DNA of 42,569 bases, from the IMG/VR virus record IMGVR_UViG_3300010430_000138, positions 1 through 42,569 of that record. One strand, 5' to 3'. This document shows, piece by piece, positions 31,982 to 38,742 of the stretch. The position numbers were made by a program, and so were the translations under genes. Numbering within the stretch: the stretch's first letter is position 1; every line of letters starts with the position of its first letter. The stretch comes from a virus. Below the pieces are notes generated by a model. The model was not told the DNA's origin and made no database searches. It saw only the letters and a list, made by a program, of their open reading frames with translations.

Positions 31982-32535
31982 CAGCGGAGGAGCAGCTAAG
32001 GCGGTGGTACCGGAAATCAGGTCAAGTCTCTCCGGCCCGAATTCCGCATCTTCTACGAACCGATTTTGTGAAGAGGTTTGGACCCTGGGGATTATTGAAG
32101 GGTGCCGAGATTGGGGTTGCTCGAGGAACGTTTACGAGGCATTTATTCGACCATGTTCCTGGGCTGGCTATGATCGGGGTAGATCCATGGGTTCGGCTGA
32201 ATGGTAACGAGGAGGGTATAGCGGATTACAAGCTGCGTGGGCAGGCTTGGAAGAAAATGAAAATGAAGTCTGAAGATGCAGCGCCGCAGGTCACTAATGA
32301 ATGCTTGGATTTTGTCTATATCGATGGGGACCATTCGTTTGATGCTGTCATGCTGGACTTGATTTTGTGGTCTCGGAAGGTCCGGAAGGGGGGACTGGTC
32401 GGCGGGCACGATTACTACCGCTTCCGAAATGCTGGCGTTGTCCCTGCGGTGGACTGCTATGCCCGGGAGCATAATATTCACGAGTGGTTTCTCACGGATG
32501 AGAAACTGGCGTCGTTTTTCTGGGTGAAGCCGTAA
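31978..32535 (+). CDS. SAM-dependent methyltransferase (Methyltransf_24-like)
   Basis: A 185-aa class I methyltransferase. Motif I LLKGAEIGVARGTFTRHLFD, then GLAMIGVDPW (acidic SAM contact) and the metal-type LDFVYIDGDHSFDAVMLDL, with KGGLVGGHDYY after it, match Methyltransf_24 enzymes that often modify sugars. It overlaps upstream by 4 bases and ends in a TAATG overlap with a truncated gene. Likely acts on the glycan made by adjacent transferases. Confidence 0.8.
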   Translation: MTAEEQLRRWYRKSGQVSPARIPHLLRTDFVKRFGPWGLLKGAEIGVARGTFTRHLFDHVPGLAMIGVDPWVRLNGNEEGIADYKLRGQAWKKMKMKSEDAAPQVTNECLDFVYIDGDHSFDAVMLDLILWSRKVRKGGLVGGHDYYRFRNAGVVPAVDCYAREHNIHEWFLTDEKLASFFWVKP

Positions 32536-32666
32536 TGGCCTATATCACTGAACGGCTCATCTTCTATCACGTTCCAAAGACTGGTGGAAAGTGGATAGCT
32601 CAGGCGATGTTGGACTGTGGACTTATGGACGCTGAATCCTGGGTATTGGAAACTTTCTATGCCTGA
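32535..32666 (+). pseudogene. Truncated sulfotransferase (43-aa remnant)
   Basis: From ATG 32535 (TAATG overlap) the frame reads MAYITERLIFYHVPKTGGKW then IAQAMLDC. The hxVPKTGGKW motif is the 5'-PSB loop (PAPS binding) of sulfotransferases, which are normally over 200 aa. The frame stops at 32664-32666 inside the next gene, whose ATG is at 32659. The body of the enzyme is missing, so it cannot be active. Position beside sugar enzymes fits a former glycan sulfotransferase lost by deletion. Confidence 0.65.
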
Positions 32667-34374
32667 TCTGAGCGTCCTCATTCCGGCGCGCAATGAAGAG
32701 TTTCTCCAGCACACGATTGATGATGTGCAGAAAAACAAGCGTGGAGACAGTGAAATCATTGTCGTGCTAGATGGGTATTGGCCGGCAAAAACGATTCCCC
32801 AGGAACCAAACCTAACGATTGTGCATCAGCCTAAAAGCATCGGCCAGCGGGGCGCAACAAACTTGGCAGCGCAACTCTCAAAAGCACCTTATGTCATGAA
32901 GCTGGACGCTCACTGTGCGCTGGGCGAGGGCTTTGATGTAACGCTTCTCAAGGCTGCAGAGGAGTTGGGTCCTGAGGTTCTGCAGGTTCCCCTTCAGTAC
33001 AACCTACATGTGTTCGACTGGGCCTGTGATTCCTGCGGACATCGACGCTACCAATCCAAGCCTCTCAAGGCTTGCGAGAAGTGTGGGCATGAGAAACTCC
33101 GCAAGGAGATGGTCTGGAAGCCGCGCAAGAATCGTGTTTCCTCGGCTTGGAGATTCAATAGCAACCTGGTGTTTGGTTACTGGGGACAGTGGAAGCACAC
33201 GGATGAGGGACGGAAGGAGATCAGCGAAACCCTATCACTTCTAGGCGCGTGTTGGTTCTGTGATCGTAAGCGCTTCTGGGAGCTTGATGGATTGGACGAG
33301 GGGCACGGCGGATGGGGCCAGATGGGGACGGAGCTCGCCTGTAAGTTCTGGCTCTCCGGGGGCCGAGTCGTCTGTAATAAGCGAACGTGGTTTGGTCATA
33401 TGTTCAGGAGCAACATTGGATTCCCCTACCATCTATCCAAGTCACAGACTAATCATGCTCGTTCTTATTCTCAGAATCTTTGGAAGAATAACAAAGGGCC
33501 CAAGGCAAAGCACAGACTTGAGTGGCTGATTGATCGCTTCGCGCCGGTTCCCGGTTGGGAGGTGGATGGTGACAAGCAAAACGAAGCCATGGCCGGTGGT
33601 CCTGTGCCTAGTGCTGCTGTTCCTGTGGATGTTCGGGTTGGGAGTGCAGATCGGTCTGAGCCTACGTCCCTGACTAAAGGGGTGGTGTACTACTCCGACT
33701 GTCGAGGGGATGAGGCCATCTTGAATGTGGTGCGGGCTCAGCTTGCCCGGGCTGTCAATGGGCACCCAATCGTCTCGTCCTGTCTGGACTATGTCCCCCT
33801 TGGGGAGACGCGAATTGTTCATGCAAAGCTAAAGCGTGGCTATCTGACTATGTTCAAGCAGATCCTCGCGGGCCTCGAGATGTCTACTGCCGACGTGGTC
33901 TTTTTGGCTGAGCATGATGTTCTCTATCACCCGTCGCATTTTGACTTCACCCCAGAGAGGAAAGATGTCTATTACTACAACGAAAACACCTGGAAGGTTG
34001 ATGCAACCGATGGGAAAGCGCTGTTCTACTACTGCAAGCAAACTTCCGGGCTGTGTGCGTACCGAGACTTACTCGTTCAGCATTACCGCGCCCGAGTGGA
34101 GAGAGTGGAGCGCGAGGGTTTTACGCGGCGAATGGGATTCGAGCCTGGCACCCATAAGGCACCTCGGGGGGTTGATAACTATCGCGCCGAGAGGTGGATG
34201 TCCGAGCATCCAAACATCGATATCCGGCACACCCACAACCTGACGCCGAATCGTTGGAGGCAGGATCAGTTCCGGAATCATCGCTCATGTCAGGGCTGGA
34301 AGATGGCTGATGATGTTCCTGGGTGGGGCAAGACGAAGGGACGATTTAAGGAATTTCTGGAGGGAGCAAGATGA
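32659..34374 (+). CDS. Two-domain glycosyltransferase with zinc ribbon
   Basis: A 571-aa protein from ATG 32659. Residues 1-310 are a GT2-type domain (SVLIPARNEEFLQHTIDDVQ, MKLDAHCALGEGFD with D83-A-H85) interrupted by a zinc ribbon (C123-x2-C126, C139-x2-C142). Residues about 350-500 form a second transferase-like domain with ADVVFLAEHDVLYHP. The first domain is clearly paralogous to that of the 474-aa gene. An in-frame TTG at 32617 is less likely because the ATG directly gives the family start. It probably adds two sugars or recognises the acceptor through the second domain. Confidence 0.8.
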   Translation: MPDLSVLIPARNEEFLQHTIDDVQKNKRGDSEIIVVLDGYWPAKTIPQEPNLTIVHQPKSIGQRGATNLAAQLSKAPYVMKLDAHCALGEGFDVTLLKAAEELGPEVLQVPLQYNLHVFDWACDSCGHRRYQSKPLKACEKCGHEKLRKEMVWKPRKNRVSSAWRFNSNLVFGYWGQWKHTDEGRKEISETLSLLGACWFCDRKRFWELDGLDEGHGGWGQMGTELACKFWLSGGRVVCNKRTWFGHMFRSNIGFPYHLSKSQTNHARSYSQNLWKNNKGPKAKHRLEWLIDRFAPVPGWEVDGDKQNEAMAGGPVPSAAVPVDVRVGSADRSEPTSLTKGVVYYSDCRGDEAILNVVRAQLARAVNGHPIVSSCLDYVPLGETRIVHAKLKRGYLTMFKQILAGLEMSTADVVFLAEHDVLYHPSHFDFTPERKDVYYYNENTWKVDATDGKALFYYCKQTSGLCAYRDLLVQHYRARVERVEREGFTRRMGFEPGTHKAPRGVDNYRAERWMSEHPNIDIRHTHNLTPNRWRQDQFRNHRSCQGWKMADDVPGWGKTKGRFKEFLEGAR

Positions 34375-34943
34375 GCTTGCAGAAGTGGCAAGAGACGCTA
34401 ATCTCTGCACAGGTTGATGGGTCAGCAAAGACAGCGACAACCATTGGAACCATTCTACCCGGTCAGGCGCTATATACACTCTATGCAGGTTTTTTTGAGT
34501 TAGGGCGTGCCCTGCGATTGACGGCATCTGGGCGGATTACTGTTGATTCTGCTCAAGCAGGATCGTGTCGGTTTAGTGTGATGTTTGGGAGCATAGTTGT
34601 TTTCGATGGATTGGCTGTTCCTACTAACACTACAGCGGACAAAACGAATGTCGGATGGTGGCTACAGATTCTTCTAACGTGTAGGGCTATTGGTACAGGA
34701 ACCTCAGCGAATCTGATGGGGCAGGGTTACTTTACGTCCGAGGCTGTTATCGGAAGTCCGCTTCCATCGGCGGGTGGTTCCGGAACGATCATCCTGCCCT
34801 ACAACACTGCTCCCGCCGTCGGTAGCGGTTTTGATAGTACGGATGCACAGGTTGTTGATCTCCATCATACGCAGACGCAATCTGGAGGAACGCCGGCGGA
34901 ATCAATTACGCTGCATCAGTACATCCTCGAAGCTCTGAATTAG
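34371..34943 (+). CDS. Virion surface/fibre-associated protein (190 aa)
   Basis: Starts MSLQKWQETLISAQVDGSAK in a 4-base overlap with the transferase. The sequence is Gly/Thr/Ser-rich with alternating strands and a receptor-like beta pattern: PGQALYTLYAGFFELGRALR, RITVDSAQAG, and a HHTQTQSGGTPAESITLHQY C-terminus. This composition is common in phage virion structural proteins. No signal peptide. Precise role unknown. Confidence 0.6.
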   Translation: MSLQKWQETLISAQVDGSAKTATTIGTILPGQALYTLYAGFFELGRALRLTASGRITVDSAQAGSCRFSVMFGSIVVFDGLAVPTNTTADKTNVGWWLQILLTCRAIGTGTSANLMGQGYFTSEAVIGSPLPSAGGSGTIILPYNTAPAVGSGFDSTDAQVVDLHHTQTQSGGTPAESITLHQYILEALN

Positions 34944-34954
34944 CGGGGCTGACA

Positions 34955-37120
34955 ATGGTAGATGGTCCACGGGGTCGGAGTGCTGTTGGGTCAACGTCAA
35001 ATCTCGGCTGGAAGCCATTGCGTCAAGGTGCCGGCGGCTGGGTAACGGGCTTGGATTGTGTTGATGATAACGGCACGACCCAGATTGTTTGTCGAACCGA
35101 CTCTTATGGAGCCTATCGGTGGGATGGTTCAGGTCAGCGTTGGGTTCAGATGCTCACGACGGATCGAATGCCGAGCGCTGATTCTGGCGACGAAAAAGGG
35201 ACTGGGGTTTATGAAATCCGCATCGCTCCGAGCGACGCAGACATCATGTTTATGTCTTTCTTGGGCTACGTGTTTGTCACTACAGATGCGGGCGAGACTT
35301 GGACGCGGACTAGCTTCTCAGAGACGGATATGGACCCAAATGATAGCCGTCGCTATTTTGGCGAGAAGATGGCTATTGACCCAGCTGAACCGGATCATGT
35401 GCTGGTCGGCGTGGCGAGCTATTCGGGCTCGACCGGAGGCTTTTGGCGAACAACGGACGGTGGAAGCAATTGGACAAAGGTAACGGCGGTAGGGAATCCC
35501 TCTGTCGGTTCGGCTGTGACAGCTATTACTTTTGATCCGAATTCCGGGACAGATGGCAATGGGCGGACCAATGACATCTATGCTTGTATTGGTGGTGATG
35601 GCTTTTGGAATAGCACTGATGCCGGAGCTTCGTGGAATGATTTGAGTGCCAGTGGGCCGAGCGATTCAGCGCACGGTGCGATTGCTGGAGACGGGATTTT
35701 TTACTGTACAGGTGATAGTAATTCGGAGAATGCTGTTTGGAAGTATGACAGCGGTTGGAGCAACATCACTCCGGGTGTGTCTGAGCCGTGGCATGCGATG
35801 TTTACTGATCTGAATGACAACGCGCGGATTGTAACCTCGGCACAATCAGGACGGCTTATTCAATCACTCGATCGTGGTTCTATTTGGGGAACTCGAACCA
35901 GCTATCCTCCAGTTAGGGAGGCGGAGGATATTCCTTGGCTGGAATGGACGAATGAAGATTATATGTCCACTGGGAAGATCATGTTTGACCCAAACGTGAC
36001 GGATCGCGTCATCTTCTCCGAGGGCATTGGCGTATGGTGGGCTATTTATCCAGATAGTGGCGTGCCTTCACCTTGGACATGGACATCACAGAGCGTAGGA
36101 ATTGAACAACTTGTGAGCAATGAGATTATTTGCCCAACAGCCAAGCGTCCCGTCATTGGTAGTTGGGATCGTTCGTTCTTCATTAGCGAAAACCAAGACG
36201 TCTTCCCATCACGGCATTATCCCACGGACGACTTCAGCCATTGCCCCTCTCTTGCTGTTGATCCCCAAGATGCAGATCATTTTGTTGCTGCTGCTGGATA
36301 TGGAGGTGTGCAGCAAAACGGCTACACAACGAATGGCGGTACAAGTTGGAATGTCTTTGGATCGACTCCCGCAGCATGGGGTAATCCCCAAGGTGGATGT
36401 ATTTCGGTTAATGGGGATAATTTGGTTTGGATTGCTGGTGCCCAGGCTCCCTATTATTCAACCGACAATGGGCAAAACTGGTCTGCTGTGTCCTTTCCTG
36501 GCGTTTCAGACTATGGCGATATGTACTTTCTCTGGTATATCAGGAGAAGGATATTTGCTGCTGATCCATTAGATGGGGACACGTTCTATGCTGTTTATAT
36601 TAACGGCTCTGAACCGACAGGCGGTGAAAGCGGCGTCTTCAAAACTGTTAATGGTGGTGTCAGTTGGACAAGACAAGCAACCACCAACTTTGGCGGTACC
36701 GGCCTGTCCATTTGGAATGGACAACTCAATGCCGTCCCGGGACGTGCTGGCCATCTGACTTGGACAAACGGACACGTTGGTGGTGCTGAACCGTCCGGTA
36801 ATCTCTACCGCTCCACAGATGGTGGACAAACTTGGGGCACGTTTCCGGACGTTCTTGAAGCTCGCGCTTTCGCTTATGGCATGCATAGTGCGGCTGGCGC
36901 GGGATATCCGGCCCTATGTTTTGTCGGTTGGTATAACAGCGAGTTCGGGATTTGGCAGTCTGACGATCCCGACCAGAGCATACCGACGTGGATGAACATT
37001 GGAGATTATCCGATGGGTTGGTTTGACATGATTGTGGCGATGTCCGGAGATCCGGTTGAGTATGGGCGCTGGTATGTTGGCTTTTCCGGATCTGGTGCTG
37101 CTTATTATCGCTCTTCGTAA
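34955..37120 (+). CDS. GH74-like beta-propeller, tail-associated
   Basis: A 721-aa protein made of repeated propeller blades with BNR/Asp-box-like turns (TTDAGETWTR, TTDGGSNWTK, STDAGASWND, TNGGTSWNVF, STDNGQNWSA, STDGGQTWGT). The N-terminus (GAGGWVTGLDC, CRTDSYGAYRW) matches the GH74 xyloglucanase start, where the Asp of the RTD motif is a catalytic base. It may cleave a plant-like or bacterial beta-glucan as a tail depolymerase, or act only as a lectin. I cannot confirm the second catalytic Asp. No signal peptide. Confidence 0.65.
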   Translation: MVDGPRGRSAVGSTSNLGWKPLRQGAGGWVTGLDCVDDNGTTQIVCRTDSYGAYRWDGSGQRWVQMLTTDRMPSADSGDEKGTGVYEIRIAPSDADIMFMSFLGYVFVTTDAGETWTRTSFSETDMDPNDSRRYFGEKMAIDPAEPDHVLVGVASYSGSTGGFWRTTDGGSNWTKVTAVGNPSVGSAVTAITFDPNSGTDGNGRTNDIYACIGGDGFWNSTDAGASWNDLSASGPSDSAHGAIAGDGIFYCTGDSNSENAVWKYDSGWSNITPGVSEPWHAMFTDLNDNARIVTSAQSGRLIQSLDRGSIWGTRTSYPPVREAEDIPWLEWTNEDYMSTGKIMFDPNVTDRVIFSEGIGVWWAIYPDSGVPSPWTWTSQSVGIEQLVSNEIICPTAKRPVIGSWDRSFFISENQDVFPSRHYPTDDFSHCPSLAVDPQDADHFVAAAGYGGVQQNGYTTNGGTSWNVFGSTPAAWGNPQGGCISVNGDNLVWIAGAQAPYYSTDNGQNWSAVSFPGVSDYGDMYFLWYIRRRIFAADPLDGDTFYAVYINGSEPTGGESGVFKTVNGGVSWTRQATTNFGGTGLSIWNGQLNAVPGRAGHLTWTNGHVGGAEPSGNLYRSTDGGQTWGTFPDVLEARAFAYGMHSAAGAGYPALCFVGWYNSEFGIWQSDDPDQSIPTWMNIGDYPMGWFDMIVAMSGDPVEYGRWYVGFSGSGAAYYRSS

Positions 37121-37132
37121 GGAGGTTGTCCG

Positions 37133-37609
37133 ATGGCGACTACACGGATTGTTCTAACGCCGGAGTCGGCGCACTTTCCCTCTTCCAACTTTCCAGCTTT
37201 TGATCAGGTCAATCGGCGTCCGTACTTGGGCTTTGATCCCACAACCGACGAAACAGCTTATTGGACGTTTGTGGGTCCCCAGGGTCTCAGCGGAACACTC
37301 AGCTGCAAAATTTATTACATCTGTGAAGACGCTACGAGTGGGACGGCTGCGTGGCAGGTAGCAATTGAGGCGATTACAGATGCCGATACTGTTGACCTCG
37401 ATAGCTCGACAAGCTTTGACACCCAAAATGATGGTTCGGGAACAGTGCCGGGAACAAATGGCTATTTGGATGTAATCAGTATCACGCTGACAAATGATGA
37501 TTCAATTGCTGCCGGAGATTATGTGCGGGTGGCTATTAATCGGGATGTGTCGGGTGATTCTGTCGCCAACGATCTCCGGTTCTTAGTTGCTGAAATCCAA
37601 GAAGCATAG
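37133..37609 (+). CDS. Beta-rich virion protein (158 aa)
   Basis: This protein starts MATTRIVLTPESAHFPSSNF, then has AYWTFVGPQGLSGTLSCKIY and ATSGTAAWQVAIEAITDADT, a beta-sandwich pattern seen in many phage structural proteins. AAGGAGG sits about 8 bases before ATG 37133. It lies between the propeller and lectin-like genes. No enzymatic motif. Confidence 0.65.
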   Translation: MATTRIVLTPESAHFPSSNFPAFDQVNRRPYLGFDPTTDETAYWTFVGPQGLSGTLSCKIYYICEDATSGTAAWQVAIEAITDADTVDLDSSTSFDTQNDGSGTVPGTNGYLDVISITLTNDDSIAAGDYVRVAINRDVSGDSVANDLRFLVAEIQEA

Positions 37610-37621
37610 CGGGGATGTGAG

Positions 37622-38737
37622 ATGTCCATTTCCTGTCAGTGGAACGGAATAAATAGGACCAGTGCTCTTCCGTCAAGCATCACAGACGTGTCGTTCACTG
37701 GCTGGTTCTATTTCCTGTCGACACTCCCCAGTTATCCCATGTTTTTTCGTGCCCAAAACTCAGGGCATTCAGATTGGATTGAGGCTTATCGGCCAAACGC
37801 TGATGGATGTAATTTTTATCACGAGGGTTATAGTGGCGCCGAGTTGTCATCTCCAACTTGGGCACTCAATACTTGGTATTTTGTTGCGGGCAGCTTTAGC
37901 GATTCAAACAATCCAGGAACAATAGGAGCAATTCAAGCGGTCGGCGGAACACTTTATACAGCTGACAGTGGTGGCACTGAAGCTACAAACACTCTTACAA
38001 CCCCAACAGAAATTGTAACGGCTGATGATGCTGATAATCTTTTGGTTGCCGGATTTAAGCTATGGGATACACAACTCTCACTTGAGGAGCTTTTAAGGGA
38101 ACGATGGACGCTTCAGCCGAAGGAATGCGGCAATCTATATCTTTGGTGGCCCTGTATTGGGGGTTCGATCAGTGAAGCGCGAAAAGACCGAAGTGGTAGT
38201 GGTCGCGATGCTTCAAATGGGACGAGCTATGATGACCGAATGCCTCCCGTGGGATGGGGAGGCTATCCCATTATTCTCAATGAACCAGCAGGCGAATCGG
38301 CCAGTGCGTCGGCTTCGTTGTCGCCCAGCTCGAGCCTTAGTCCGTCTGCCTCTCCTAGTCCAAGCATTGCGCCTGAGGACGCCATAGCGTGGGGCGAGGA
38401 AATTCCTGACGGAGAAGAGGCAAAATCCTGGCAATACTGGGAGGTATCTGCTGGGGTCGGTATTACTGTCCAGGGAGATGCTGATTGGGGCAAGGCTGAG
38501 GTTGCTGATGGCACGCCAGTCTATGGAGATGTCGTCAACATTGGAGATTCAAACACCCGCACCTATACCGTGACCCGGGACAAGTATGGGTCGGGCAGTG
38601 GAAACGTAAGTCTCTACATCCGAGGGGATACTACGCCTTTCACCCAGCACGCGGGAACTCCAAGCTGGAATTTGTACTCCACTCCGACGGAACAGGATTG
38701 GCAATACGTTCAACTAAGGATTGATTATTCGAGCTAG
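37622..38737 (+). CDS. LamG/concanavalin-like adhesin with Ser-Pro linker
   Basis: A 371-aa protein. Residues 1-200 look like a LamG or concanavalin-type lectin domain (FTGWFYFLSTLPSYPMFFRA, LNTWYFVAGSFSDSNNPGTI, LLVAGFKLWDTQLSLEELLR). A linker of short Ser-Pro-Ala/Ser repeats follows (about 225-250, 38296-38370), then a beta domain (VTRDKYGSGSGNVSLYIRGD). It probably binds sugar on the host. The linker is a smaller version of the repeat in the next gene. Confidence 0.65.
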   Translation: MSISCQWNGINRTSALPSSITDVSFTGWFYFLSTLPSYPMFFRAQNSGHSDWIEAYRPNADGCNFYHEGYSGAELSSPTWALNTWYFVAGSFSDSNNPGTIGAIQAVGGTLYTADSGGTEATNTLTTPTEIVTADDADNLLVAGFKLWDTQLSLEELLRERWTLQPKECGNLYLWWPCIGGSISEARKDRSGSGRDASNGTSYDDRMPPVGWGGYPIILNEPAGESASASASLSPSSSLSPSASPSPSIAPEDAIAWGEEIPDGEEAKSWQYWEVSAGVGITVQGDADWGKAEVADGTPVYGDVVNIGDSNTRTYTVTRDKYGSGSGNVSLYIRGDTTPFTQHAGTPSWNLYSTPTEQDWQYVQLRIDYSS

Positions 38738-38742
38738 CGTGA

